From Streptomyces tibetensis (GTDB taxonomy: Bacteria > Actinomycetota > Actinomycetes > Streptomycetales > Streptomycetaceae): 64,000 nt of DNA. Of this stretch, positions 7,987 to 16,017 are shown one piece after another. The notes beneath the pieces were generated by a model, which saw only the letters and a program-made list of their open reading frames with translations, was not told the origin of the DNA and did not search any database. Location of the stretch: NCBI RefSeq assembly GCF_007655005.1, contig NZ_SZVW01000019.1, forward strand, positions 62,001-126,000, read 5' to 3'. Each line of letters starts with the position of its first letter. Positions within the stretch are counted from its first letter, which is position 1. The position numbers and the translations under genes are program-made.

Positions 7987-8979
7987 TTACGAGCCCTCCG
8001 CCGAGGTCAGCCCCTGGATCCTGCCGAGGATCGTCACCTTGCCCGGGCCCTTGGGGTCCAGCGCCACCTCGTTGGAGACGAACTCCATCGTGAGGGACTG
8101 CTTGATCTCGCCCTTCGTCAGGGCCAGGACGTCCTTGTTGGGGGCGGGGACGGACGTGCCGGCGTAGGCGGTCTGCTTCTCGTAGTGGCGGGTGGTGAAG
8201 AACACCAGTGCCCCGCCGTCCGTCGTGCGCAGCGCCAGCGGTGCGTAGTCGCCGTTCGTCAGCGGCTCGTCGATGAACTGGGTGACCATGCCCGGCTTCT
8301 TGCCGTTCTTCTCGCGCAGGGCACGCCACTGGCTGGTGTGGGCGCCGTCCGCGAAGGTCTCTCCGCCGCTCTTCAGGTACGTCGCGTATGTCCGGCTCAG
8401 GTCGCCGGGGTCGGTGGCCAGGTCGGTGGAGTTCACGGGAACGGACTCGGCCCAGCCGTCGGCGTCCTTCTTGAACTGCGGGACCTTGTCGGGGGCGACG
8501 AGCGTCAGGTACGCCACCTGGAAGGGGTCGTCCAGGCTGCTGCGGGTGAAGACCAGGAGCCAGCGGGCGGTGCCGCCCTTGTTGCCGGCCGCGTCGGCGA
8601 CGAACCAGCGGGGCCAGCCGGCCTTCTTCGGGATCGTGAACTTCGCGTCCGTCAGCTTCAGCGGGGTGTGGCGCGGGTTGCCCTCCGGGTTGTTCGCCTT
8701 TCCGGCTTCGAGGCGGGCCGAGTCGATGTCGGCGAGGGCGCCCGTGGTGTGGTCGGCGTCCAGGGTGGCGTCGTAGGCCTTGTCGGCCTCGTTGTACGCG
8801 GTCGTGAACTCCTGGAGGGCCTGGGCGGCTTCGGCGCGGGTCGTGGACGGGAGGATCTCCCGTTCGCCGTGCACGACGACGCATCCACTGGCCGTCAGCG
8901 ACAAAGCGGTCGCCGAGGTTGCTATGAGGGCGCTCCGGGCGGGCCTGCGGAGCGTTCGAGGGTCGCGATCCCTGCTCAT
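7987..8979 (-). CDS. Secreted lipoprotein of unknown function
   Basis: A 330-aa protein with an N-terminal signal ending in a lipobox (LTASGC, Cys about 33), so it should be anchored to the outer face of the membrane. ATG 8979 follows AGGGGAAGGTG. The mature protein has no motif I recognise; it shows alternating beta-rich segments (GGTARWLLVFTRS, PLALRTTDGGALVFFTTRHY) resembling large uncharacterised Streptomyces lipoproteins, possibly the DUF8094 type. It is downstream of efeU on the same strand with a 116-bp gap that contains a hairpin, so cotranscription with the iron operon is uncertain. Confidence 0.7.
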   Translation of the reverse strand: MSRDRDPRTLRRPARSALIATSATALSLTASGCVVVHGEREILPSTTRAEAAQALQEFTTAYNEADKAYDATLDADHTTGALADIDSARLEAGKANNPEGNPRHTPLKLTDAKFTIPKKAGWPRWFVADAAGNKGGTARWLLVFTRSSLDDPFQVAYLTLVAPDKVPQFKKDADGWAESVPVNSTDLATDPGDLSRTYATYLKSGGETFADGAHTSQWRALREKNGKKPGMVTQFIDEPLTNGDYAPLALRTTDGGALVFFTTRHYEKQTAYAGTSVPAPNKDVLALTKGEIKQSLTMEFVSNEVALDPKGPGKVTILGRIQGLTSAEGS

Positions 8980-9002
8980 CGGGTACCTTCACCTTCCCCT
9001 TT

Positions 9003-9032
9003 CCGGAGGCGAACCCTACCGGGTGCCTCCGG
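9003..9032 (-). terminator. Hairpin between efeU and the lipoprotein gene
   Basis: Perfect 8-bp arms CCGGAGGC and GCCTCCGG flank a 14-base loop, 64 bases after the efeU stop on the minus strand. There is no strong U run, as is usual for Streptomyces terminators. Confidence 0.5.
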
Positions 9033-9095
9033 CGGTCGGGCCGGGGGTGGGGGTGGGGGTACGGGTCCTCGCCTGGCGCCCGGTGCCGTGCGGTG

Positions 9096-9929
9096 TCACG
9101 CCTTGTCGCGCACCGGAGTTGGGGCCGTGGTCCGGGTCGGCGCCAGGAACAGGGCCAGGGTCGGGATCAAGTACAGCAGCCACACTCCCACTTGGAGCGT
9201 CGTGGGGTCGGGCTGGAAGTTGAGGACGCCCTTGAGGAGCGTGCCGTACCAGCTGTCCGGGGGGATCGTGCCGGAGATGTCGAAGGCCTTGTCGGTGAGG
9301 CCGGGCAGGAAGTCGGCCTCCTGGAGGTCGTGGAAGCCGTAGGCGAGGACGCCGGCCGCGACGACCACCAGCATGCCGCCGGTCCACGTGAAGAACTTCG
9401 CCAGGTTGATACGCAGCGCGCCCCGGTAGAACAGCCAGCCCAGGAGGATCGCCGTGAGGAGGCCCAGGGCGACGCCCAGCAGGGGACGCGGTGTGCCGTC
9501 GCTCGCCGCGTGGACCGACGCCCAGACGAACAGGGCCGTTTCCAGGCCCTCCCGGCCCACCGCGAGGAAGGCCGTCGCGACCAGCGCACCCGTGCCCATC
9601 GCCAGCGCCGCGTCCAGCCTGCCGTGCAGCTCGGACTTGAGGTGGCGGGCCGTGCGGCGCATCCAGAACACCATCCACGTCACCAGGCCCACCGCGAGGA
9701 TGGAGAGCGAGCCGCCGAGCGCCTCCTGGGCCTGGAACGTCAGCTCCTGGGAGCCGAATTCGAGGGCGCAGCCGAAGCCGAACGCGAGGGCGATCGCGAC
9801 GGCTATGCCGGCCCAGATCGGCTTCAGGGCGTCCTTGCGGTCCGTCTTGACGAGGTAGGCGATGAGGATGCAGACGACGAGGCTCGCCTCCAGGCCCTCG
9901 CGCAGACCGATCAGGTAGTTGGAGAACAC
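9096..9929 (-). CDS. efeU: EfeU ferrous or ferric iron permease
   Basis: The 277-aa integral membrane protein belongs to the FTR1/EfeU family. It carries the two paired iron-binding motifs REGLE (residues about 10-14 and again near 124-128) in separate membrane helices and about seven hydrophobic segments. It is the channel of the EfeUOB system that imports iron after EfeB and EfeO handle it outside. The GTG start at 9929 is four bases from the efeB stop and its ribosome site (AAGGAGG) lies inside the efeB end, which indicates translational coupling. Expression should follow the iron box upstream of efeO. Confidence 0.93.
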   Translation of the reverse strand: MFSNYLIGLREGLEASLVVCILIAYLVKTDRKDALKPIWAGIAVAIALAFGFGCALEFGSQELTFQAQEALGGSLSILAVGLVTWMVFWMRRTARHLKSELHGRLDAALAMGTGALVATAFLAVGREGLETALFVWASVHAASDGTPRPLLGVALGLLTAILLGWLFYRGALRINLAKFFTWTGGMLVVVAAGVLAYGFHDLQEADFLPGLTDKAFDISGTIPPDSWYGTLLKGVLNFQPDPTTLQVGVWLLYLIPTLALFLAPTRTTAPTPVRDKA

Positions 9930-9933
9930 CGGC

Positions 9934-11169
9934 TCAGGCCTCCTTGGAGAACAGCGTGCGGCCCCACCAGTCGTCCTTGTCGCGGACGCCCGGCGGGACG
10001 GCGAAGAGGGCCGAACCCACGTGCTGGATGTATTCGTTGAGCGCGTCCGCGGCCAGGCTGCGCTGGATGGGGATGAAGCCCTTGCGGACGTCGCGCTGGT
10101 AGGCCAGGAAGAACAGGCCCGCGTCCAGGCGGCCGAGGCCGTCCGTACCGTCGGTGAAGGAGTAGCCGCGGCGCAGGATCGTCGCCCCGTGGTTGCTGTC
10201 GGGGTGCGCGAGCCGGACGTGCGCGTCGGGCTTCATCGCCTTCAGGAACGGCTCGTCGCGCTCCTTGGCCTTGCCGATCGGGGCGCCCTCGCCCTTGTCG
10301 CGGCCGAAGATGTCCTCCTGCTCCTGCAGCGAGGTGCGGTCCCAGGTCTCGATGTGCATGCGGATGCGGCGGGCCACCAGGTAGCTGCCGCCCGCCATCC
10401 AGGCCGGTTCGTCCTTCTCGTCCACCCAGACGAACTTCTTCAGGCGGTCCGTCTCCGTGCCCGCGATGTTGCGGGTGCCGTCCTTGAAGCCCATCAGGTT
10501 GCGCGGTGTCTGCGCCTCGGGCGTGGTGGAGGAGGTCTTGCCGAAGCCGAGCTGCGACCAGCGGATGACGACCTTGCCGAAGCCGATACGGGCCAGGTTG
10601 CGGACGGCGTGCACGGCCACCTGGGGGTCGTCGGCGCAGGCCTGGATGCACAGGTCGCCGCCGCTGCGGTTCTTGTCGAGGTTGTCGCCCGCGAACTTCG
10701 GCAGGTCGACCAGGGCCTCCGGGCGGCGGTCCGTGAGGCCGAACTTCTCGAACAGGGACGGGCCGAAGCCGATGGTGAGGGTCAGGCGGGAGGGCTTCAG
10801 GCCCAGTGCCTCGCCCGTGTCGTCCGGGGGCGCCTCGGCAAGGCCGCCGTAGGCGCCCTCGCCGACCGCGTGTCCGGCCGTCATCCGCCGGGCCGCCTCG
10901 GTCCAGTCCTTCAGCAACCGGACGAAGGCCTCACGGTCGTCGGTCGTCACGTCGAACGCGGCGAAGTGCAGGCGGTCCTGCACCGGGGTGGCGATGCCCG
11001 CCTGGTGCGCGCCGTGGAAGGCGATCGCCGAGCCGGCCGGTTCGGTGGCGTCCTCGGTGCGGGCCATCGCCACCGCGCCGCCCGCCGCGGCCGCGCCGAG
11101 CGCCAGGCCCGCGCCGCCCCAGCCGAGCAGGGAACGACGGCTGGGGGAGGGGGAGTTGGTGTCCGTCAT
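9934..11169 (-). CDS. efeB: EfeB, DyP-type heme peroxidase (deferrochelatase)
   Basis: A 411-aa exported heme enzyme with a Tat signal (SRRSLLGWGG at residues about 10-19). DyP features are the FKDGTRN segment (GXXDG-type motif with the distal aspartate), a VRLAHPDSN segment near the proximal heme histidine, and the FFLAYQRD and FIPIQRSL strands. It oxidises ferrous iron or releases iron from heme for EfeO and EfeU. The start ATG 11169 follows GGAGG, and the gene begins only 11 bp after efeO. The family call is secure; whether it acts as ferroxidase or deferrochelatase in this host is not visible. Confidence 0.93.
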   Translation of the reverse strand: MTDTNSPSPSRRSLLGWGGAGLALGAAAAGGAVAMARTEDATEPAGSAIAFHGAHQAGIATPVQDRLHFAAFDVTTDDREAFVRLLKDWTEAARRMTAGHAVGEGAYGGLAEAPPDDTGEALGLKPSRLTLTIGFGPSLFEKFGLTDRRPEALVDLPKFAGDNLDKNRSGGDLCIQACADDPQVAVHAVRNLARIGFGKVVIRWSQLGFGKTSSTTPEAQTPRNLMGFKDGTRNIAGTETDRLKKFVWVDEKDEPAWMAGGSYLVARRIRMHIETWDRTSLQEQEDIFGRDKGEGAPIGKAKERDEPFLKAMKPDAHVRLAHPDSNHGATILRRGYSFTDGTDGLGRLDAGLFFLAYQRDVRKGFIPIQRSLAADALNEYIQHVGSALFAVPPGVRDKDDWWGRTLFSKEA

Positions 11170-11180
11170 CGGGGCCTCCA

Positions 11181-12329
11181 CTACTTGACCACGGCCGCGG
11201 CGAGCTTCGACAGCGGCTCCGCCAGGGCGTTGACCGCGTCCGAGAGCTCCTTGCGGTCGGCCTTGCCGACCTTGTCGTAGGAGGTGAAGTCGTACGACGT
11301 GGTGTTCGGGCGGTACTGGTCGAGCAGCTTGTCCAGGGCCGCGAACTGCTCGTCGAGTTCGGTGACGAGGGCCGCGTCGTTCTCCTTCGCGACCGGCTTC
11401 AGCAGGTCGTAGGACTTCTGCGCGCCCTCGACGTTGGCCTTGAAGTCGACCAGGTCGGTGTGCGAGTAGCGCTCCTCCTCGCCGGTGACCTTGCCGGTGG
11501 CGACCTCGTCGAGGAGTTCCTTGGCGCCGTTGGCCATGGAGGTGGGGGTGATCTCGGCCTTGCCGACCCGGTTCTGCCAGTCCTTCAGGTCCTTGATCAG
11601 CAGGTCGGCGAGGTCCTTCTCGCGGGTGCCGATCTTCTTGTCCTGCCAGAGGGCCTTCTCCAGGCGGTGCCAGCCGGTCCAGTCGGTGGCCGGGTCCTGG
11701 CCGTCCTCCAGGCCGTCCTCGCGGACGTCGACCTTGGGGTCGATGTCGCCGAAGGACTCGGCGACCGGCTCGGTGCGCTCCCAGCCGATGCGGGAGGGGG
11801 CGTAGGCCTTCTTCGCCGCTTCGAGGTCGCCGTCCTTGACGGCCTTGGCGAACGCCTCGGCCTTCGGCAGTGTCTCGTCGGCCTGCGCCTGAACGTAGGA
11901 ACGATAGGCGGCGACGGCCTTGTCCAGGCGCGGATCGCGCTGGACGGCCTTGCCGCCGGTGGCCTTGACGGCCTGGCGGATGCCGTCGCCCTTCATGCCG
12001 GGCTTGCAGGCGATCTGGTAGTCGCCGGCCTTCACCTCGGCGGTGACCCGCTGCCTGGTGCCGGGGCCTATGTTCTCCCGCTCGGTGACCACGCGGTCGT
12101 CGGGGAAGAGGACGTAGACCTCGGTGACCTTGGAGCCCTTGTTCTCGACGGCCAGCTCGACGTGCCCGGCGGGGAACTCCTTCTTCGACACCTGGCACTT
12201 GTCGTCGGTCGCCGTCACGTTGATCACGTGGTCGCCGTCCTTCGCGTCGCTCTTCTCGGTGCAGCCGGTGACGGCGGCCAGGGCCGCCGCGGCGGCGATG
12301 ACGACGGAAGCGGGACGGGCGGGTCGCAT
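11181..12329 (-). CDS. efeO: EfeO, iron-binding lipoprotein of the EfeUOB system
   Basis: A 382-aa lipoprotein: signal peptide with lipobox (AAVTGC, Cys about 22), then a cupredoxin-like domain (EFPAGHVELAVENKG at about 50) and the C-terminal imelysin/M75 domain (GWERTEPVAESFGDID, DWTGWHRLEKALW). The ATG at 12329 has GGAG seven bases upstream and is preferred to an in-frame start at 12362, which would sit in the iron box. It is first in the operon efeO-efeB-efeU. Two DmdR/IdeR-like boxes lie immediately upstream (12348-12366 and 12372-12390), so iron repression is expected. Confidence 0.93.
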   Translation of the reverse strand: MRPARPASVVIAAAAALAAVTGCTEKSDAKDGDHVINVTATDDKCQVSKKEFPAGHVELAVENKGSKVTEVYVLFPDDRVVTERENIGPGTRQRVTAEVKAGDYQIACKPGMKGDGIRQAVKATGGKAVQRDPRLDKAVAAYRSYVQAQADETLPKAEAFAKAVKDGDLEAAKKAYAPSRIGWERTEPVAESFGDIDPKVDVREDGLEDGQDPATDWTGWHRLEKALWQDKKIGTREKDLADLLIKDLKDWQNRVGKAEITPTSMANGAKELLDEVATGKVTGEEERYSHTDLVDFKANVEGAQKSYDLLKPVAKENDAALVTELDEQFAALDKLLDQYRPNTTSYDFTSYDKVGKADRKELSDAVNALAEPLSKLAAAVVK

Positions 12330-12347
12330 GTGGGCTCCAGGAGAGAG

Positions 12348-12390
12348 GAAGGTGAGGCTCACCTAAGGGCAGCACATAAGGATTACCTAA
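12348..12390 (-). promoter_or_regulatory. Iron boxes (DmdR/IdeR-type) upstream of efeO
   Basis: On the minus strand the 19 bases at 12366-12348 read TTAGGTGAGCCTCACCTTC, matching the DtxR/IdeR consensus TWAGGTWAGSCTWACCTWA at about 16 of 19 positions and forming a 7-bp perfect inverted repeat. A second, weaker match (TTAGGTAATCCTTATG) lies at 12390-12375. Both are within 65 bp of the efeO start. DmdR repressors bind such boxes with Fe2+ in Streptomyces. Confidence 0.8.
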
Positions 12391-12613
12391 GTGGCTCAAA
12401 ATCGCTCCCATGATTGAGTCAAGGGAAGGTCAAAGGTCGCGTTTCGATGTCTTGGGGCCGAGTGCCTGCCCTGACACGCCCCGCGCATGGGAGCGTGAGC
12501 TGGTGCGCACACGCCACGACAAGCCCCCCTCGTGCTCCACCTGGCCACCACGTCACCGGCGTGCGCCCTTGCCTGGTGCGACCCGTCCACTCGGGCGATG
12601 TTTGAATTCCCTC

Positions 12614-13258
12614 GTGACTGACTACGACGTGCTCCGCGTCTTCTGCGGGCCGAACGGTGGGTACGGCAACGAGCTCGGGGTCGTGCGCGAGGGTTCCGTG
12701 ATGCCGGAGCGGGACGAGCGGCAGGCGTTCGCGGCGAAAGTCGGGTTCAGCGAGATCGTGTTCGTCGACGACCCCGAGCGCGGGGTGATCGACATCTACA
12801 CGCCCACCCTGCGGCTGCCCTTCGCCGGGCATCCCTGCGTCGGGACGGCATGGCTGCTCGACGTGCCCGAACTGGTGACGCCCGCCGGGGTCGTCGGGGC
12901 CCGGCAGGACGGGGAGTTCTGCTGGATCGAGGCCCGCGCGGAGTGGGTGCCGCCGCGGACGCTGCGGCAGTACGGCAGCGCCGTCGAGGTCGACGACCTG
13001 ACCGTGCCGCCGCCGGGGGAGTGGGTGTACGCCTGGGCGTGGGAGGACGAGCCGGCCGGGCGGATCCGGGCCCGGGCCTTCCCCGGCCGGGACGACGGCA
13101 TCGACGAGGACGAGGCGACGGGGGCCGCGGCCCTGCTGCTCACCGACCGGCTGGGCCGGGCCCTCAACATCACCCAGGGCGCGGGCTCCCAGATCCTCAC
13201 CGCGCCCCAGCCGGGCGGATGGACCGAGGTCGGCGGACGGGTCCACCTCGAACGCTGA
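12614..13258 (+). CDS. PhzF-family isomerase/epimerase-like protein, short form
   Basis: A 214-aa protein starting at GTG 12614. It has the PhzF-fold hallmarks: VFCGPNGGYGNELGVV near the N-terminus, the catalytic glutamate in GFSEIVFV (about residue 44-51), YTPTLRLPFAGHPCVGTAW (conserved G-H loop) and a late DEATGAAALLL followed by ITQGAGSQI. PhzF enzymes isomerise dihydro-hydroxyanthranilate; most relatives have unknown substrates. It is shorter than the usual 260-300 residues, missing part of the middle. No good ribosome site precedes the GTG. The last codons and stop lie inside an exact 86-bp tandem duplication (13201-13372). Confidence 0.8.
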   Translation: MTDYDVLRVFCGPNGGYGNELGVVREGSVMPERDERQAFAAKVGFSEIVFVDDPERGVIDIYTPTLRLPFAGHPCVGTAWLLDVPELVTPAGVVGARQDGEFCWIEARAEWVPPRTLRQYGSAVEVDDLTVPPPGEWVYAWAWEDEPAGRIRARAFPGRDDGIDEDEATGAAALLLTDRLGRALNITQGAGSQILTAPQPGGWTEVGGRVHLER

Positions 13259-13372
13259 CCCGGACGGAGCGCTTCCGTACGGGGAGCGCGCCCCAGCCGG
13301 GCGGATGGACCGAGGTCGGCGGACGGGTCCACCTCGAACGCTGACCCGGACGGAGCGCTTCCGTACGGGGAG
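13201..13372. repeat. Exact 86-bp tandem duplication over the 3' end of the PhzF-like gene
   Basis: Bases 13201-13286 and 13287-13372 appear identical. The unit covers the last 18 sense codons and the stop of the PhzF-like gene plus 28 bp of downstream sequence containing an imperfect palindrome (ACGGAGCGCTTCCGT). The second copy repeats the same coding tail after the stop and is untranslated. Confidence 0.95.
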
Positions 13373-13383
13373 GTCCCGGCCGT

Positions 13384-14031
13384 TCACGCCGTGAGCGGGA
13401 ACTCCGCACCCAGCGCCTCGAACATGGCGTTGTTCAGCCCGTACGCCCGCTTGCACTCGGCCACGACCCGCTGCCGCTCCAGCTCGTCACCGGGCAGCGC
13501 GTCCAGCAGCTCGCAGTAAGTCCGCTTGAAGGCGGCCGGGTTGGGGATCTCCTCGAAGACGTAGAAGCGCACCCCGTCGCCCTTCCTCGACAAACCCCAC
13601 GTCTTCTCGGCCGTGTCGCGGATGATCTGGCCGCCGGAGAGGTCGCCCATGTAGCGGGTGTAGTGGTGAGCGACGTAACCGGCCGGCCAGGTGCGGGCGC
13701 ACGCGCTGATCCGCTCCGCGTACTCCAGGGTGGCCGGCAGCGCGCTGACCGACGTCCGCCAGCCGGGGCCGCGCAGATGCTCCAGGTCCTGCTCCAGCGC
13801 CGTCATGCGGAAGAGCTCCGGACGGACGAAGGGGCCGGCCACCGGGTCCGCGGCCAGCCGGCGGGCGCCGGACTCCAGTGCCCCGTACACGAACCACAGC
13901 TGCTCCGTGTAGCGCGCGAACGCGTCGACCCCCAGCTTGCGTCCCAGCAGGTCACCGATGAAGGTCGAGCCCCTGACCTCCTCGTGCTGCTCGCGGGAAG
14001 CCGTCCGAAGAAGCGTCGAGAAGGATTCCAT
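13384..14031 (-). CDS. hmuO: Heme oxygenase (biliverdin-producing)
   Basis: The 215-aa protein is a HO-1-type heme oxygenase. The proximal heme ligand is His16 in SREQHEEVRG, and the distal-helix motif GDLSGGQ is at residues 129-135 after the conserved HHYTRYM. It opens heme to biliverdin, CO and Fe2+ using reductant supplied by other proteins. ATG 14031 with GGGAAAAG upstream is preferred over an in-frame GTG two codons earlier. It ends against the duplicated block after the PhzF-like gene and lies 1.1 kb from efeOBU, which suggests a shared role in iron acquisition, although no iron box is evident before it. The symbol is by family and orthology is not proven. Confidence 0.9.
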   Translation of the reverse strand: MESFSTLLRTASREQHEEVRGSTFIGDLLGRKLGVDAFARYTEQLWFVYGALESGARRLAADPVAGPFVRPELFRMTALEQDLEHLRGPGWRTSVSALPATLEYAERISACARTWPAGYVAHHYTRYMGDLSGGQIIRDTAEKTWGLSRKGDGVRFYVFEEIPNPAAFKRTYCELLDALPGDELERQRVVAECKRAYGLNNAMFEALGAEFPLTA

Positions 14032-14082
14032 GCGCACACTTTTCCCGACGTGGTGTCGGCAAAAACCCCCGGCAGGAAAGGA

Positions 14083-14113
14083 ACGGCCCGCCCTCCGTGG
14101 GAGAGCGGGCCGT
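14083..14113 (-). terminator. Terminator-like hairpin after map
   Basis: Arms ACGGCCCGC and GCGGGCCGT (9 bp, perfect) enclose a 13-base loop, about 57 bases beyond the map stop on the minus strand and just upstream of the heme oxygenase leader. Confidence 0.55.
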
Positions 14114-14170
14114 GCGGGGGGCGTGCGGGGCGCGGGGTGCGGACCGTGCGGGGGCGTGCGGGGTGCGGGG

Positions 14171-15028
14171 CTACGGCAGCGTGAGGATCTCCGCGCCCGA
14201 GTCCGTCACCACCAGCGTGTGCTCGAACTGGGCCGTCCGCTTCCGGTCCTTCGTGACGACCGTCCAGCCGTCGTCCCACATGTCGTACTCGTGCGTACCG
14301 AGCGTCAGCATCGGCTCGATCGTGAACGTCATGCCGGGCTGGATGACGGTCGTCGCGTGCGGGCTGTCGTAGTGCGGGATGATCAGGCCCGAGTGGAACG
14401 ACGAGTTGATGCCGTGCCCGGTGAAGTCCCGGACCACCCCGTAGCCGAAGCGCTTGGCGTACGACTCGATGACGCGGCCGATGATGTTGATCTGCCGGCC
14501 GGGCTTGACCGCCTTGATCGCCCGCTCCAGGGACTCCCGGGTCCGCTCCACCAGCAGCCGCGACTCCTCGTCGACGTCACCCACCAGGTAGGTGGCGTTG
14601 TTGTCGCCGTGCACACCGCCGATGTACGCCGTCACGTCCAGGTTGACGATGTCGCCGTCGCGCAGGACCGTCGAGTCCGGAATGCCGTGGCAGATGACCT
14701 CGTTGACGCTCGTGCACAGCGACTTCGGGAAGCCGCGGTAGCCCAGCGTCGAGGGGTAGGCGCCGTGGTCGCACATGTACTCGTGCGCGACTCTGTCCAG
14801 CTCGTCCGTGGTCACCCCGGGGGCGATCAGCTTCGCGGCCTCCGCCATCGCCCGGGCCGCGATCCGGCCGGCCACGCGCATCGCCTCGATCGTCTCGGGC
14901 GTCTGCACCTCCGGTCCGGTGTACGGCGTCGGCGCGGGCTTGCCGACGTACTCGGGGCGACGGATGTTTCCGGGCACGGAACGGATGGGGGAGAGCTCCC
15001 CAGGGACGAGCAGCGACTGGCCAGACAT
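14171..15028 (-). CDS. map: Methionine aminopeptidase, type I
   Basis: A 285-aa enzyme that removes the initiator methionine from nascent proteins in the cytoplasm. All five metal ligands are visible: D131 (NLDVTAY), D142 (VHGDNNAT), H205 (DFTGHGI), E238 (FTIEPML) and E269 (QFEHTL). The extended N-terminus of about 40 residues with SLLVPGELSPIRSVP is typical of actinobacterial MetAP1c paralogues that carry an SH3-binding-like PxxP segment. ATG 15028 lacks a Shine-Dalgarno; TAGACT lies seven bases upstream, suggesting a leaderless message. It is divergent from the small conserved gene at 15087. Confidence 0.95.
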   Translation of the reverse strand: MSGQSLLVPGELSPIRSVPGNIRRPEYVGKPAPTPYTGPEVQTPETIEAMRVAGRIAARAMAEAAKLIAPGVTTDELDRVAHEYMCDHGAYPSTLGYRGFPKSLCTSVNEVICHGIPDSTVLRDGDIVNLDVTAYIGGVHGDNNATYLVGDVDEESRLLVERTRESLERAIKAVKPGRQINIIGRVIESYAKRFGYGVVRDFTGHGINSSFHSGLIIPHYDSPHATTVIQPGMTFTIEPMLTLGTHEYDMWDDGWTVVTKDRKRTAQFEHTLVVTDSGAEILTLP

Positions 15029-15086
15029 GCCAGCGAGTCTAACCAGCGGCCATGGGGGAACATGACGATGGCGAGAGGAGCTGGTC

Positions 15087-15320
15087 ATGGCCCTGTTCAA
15101 GAAGCGCACGGTCGGCAAGCCGGGTGAGTGGTACTACTGCCTGGAGCACAAGAAGGTCGAGGAGGGGCCGGAATGCCCCAACAAGGACCGGTTCGGGCCG
15201 TACGCCTCCCGCACGGAGGCCGAACACGCGATGGCGACCGCCCGGGAGCGCAACCTCCAGTGGGAGAACGACCCGAAGTGGCATGACGCACCGGCGGGCA
15301 GCCGGGACGACGAGAGCTGA
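15087..15320 (+). CDS. Conserved small actinobacterial protein
   Basis: A 77-aa hydrophilic protein (MALFKKRTVGKPGEWYYC) found next to map in streptomycetes as I remember them. It has two cysteines in YYCLEHKKVEEGPECP, and an ASRTEAEHAMATARERN segment that resembles SPOR-like or metal-ribbon folds; no function is known to me. A GGAG site precedes ATG 15087. It ends in a strong hairpin at 15329-15354. Confidence 0.8.
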   Translation: MALFKKRTVGKPGEWYYCLEHKKVEEGPECPNKDRFGPYASRTEAEHAMATARERNLQWENDPKWHDAPAGSRDDES

Positions 15321-15328
15321 TCCCACCG

Positions 15329-15354
15329 ACGCCCGGGGCCGCGGCCCCGGGCGT
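15329..15354. terminator. Bidirectional terminator hairpin
   Basis: Perfect 12-bp arms ACGCCCGGGGCC and GGCCCCGGGCGT with a 2-base centre lie between the convergent genes ending at 15320 and 15415. The arms meet almost head to head, so it can also be read as a 26-bp palindrome. Confidence 0.75.
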
Positions 15355-15414
15355 TCGTCATGCGCGGGGTGCCCGCGAGCCCGGCAGGGCCGGCAGCGGC
15401 GGGCCGCCCGGACG

Positions 15415-16017
15415 TCACCAGCGGGCCGGTGGCGGTGCGGTCAGGTGTTCCGCCAGTCGCGCCACCCGGTCCCGCAGTCGGCGCCGCCCTCTCGGGGTGG
15501 GCAGGGAGTTCTCCCCGGCCGCCGCGCTGACCAGGTGCTGCACCGTGTCGAGGTCCAGCTCCGAGCCGTCGGGGACGGCCAGGGTCTCGTGCGCCATGGA
15601 CGGCAACTCGCCCGGGCCGGGACCCAGGGCCAGGACCGTGGCCCCGGCGCGACGGGCGTCGGACACCCGTTCCAGGAGGGGCGCGGCGGGCCCCTCGGGG
15701 GCGACCACCAGCAGTGTCTCGCCCCGCCGGGCCGCCTCCAGCCGGCCCAGACCGACCGCCAGATGCGTCGGATCGCAGGGGCGCGCGTCGTGCCGTACCA
15801 GTGTCGGGGTCAGCTCCGGCGTGCCCGACCAGGCGGCCTCGTCCACCAGGTGCGCGGCCAGATGCCACGGCTCGTAGTCCTGCGTGCCGACGAGCAGCAG
15901 CCCGCCCCCGTGCGACACCACCGAGCCGCGCAGCGCCCCGGCGAACCGCCGCGTGGCCTGGAGCCACTCCGTCCCGGCGAGGACTTCCCGCAGCAGCGCG
16001 ACCCGTACGGCATCCAT
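15415..16017 (-). CDS. Conserved hypothetical protein with SIS-like segment
   Basis: A 200-aa soluble protein. The middle (ETLLVVAPEGPAAPLLERVSD, then AGATVLALGPGPGELPSMAHETLAVPDGSE) has the pattern of a SIS sugar-phosphate isomerase or regulator fold, where a strand-loop-helix is followed by a second strand and an acidic residue, but the phosphosugar loop is poor. The end is basic (RGRRRLRDRVARL). I do not assign a function. The start ATG 16017 has only a weak AGGA upstream. It is convergent with the 15087 gene and divergent from the F420 reductase across a repeat-rich 394-bp gap. Confidence 0.6.
   Translation of the reverse strand: MDAVRVALLREVLAGTEWLQATRRFAGALRGSVVSHGGGLLLVGTQDYEPWHLAAHLVDEAAWSGTPELTPTLVRHDARPCDPTHLAVGLGRLEAARRGETLLVVAPEGPAAPLLERVSDARRAGATVLALGPGPGELPSMAHETLAVPDGSELDLDTVQHLVSAAAGENSLPTPRGRRRLRDRVARLAEHLTAPPPARW

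Noticed and set aside
4557..8992. Very long ORFs (500-1040 codons) reading RRPTPDA or GVGRRAS repeats
   Set aside because: They arise because the 7-bp repeat is open in every frame. Their ends cover real genes in other frames or low-complexity DNA, and no start is supported by a ribosome site.
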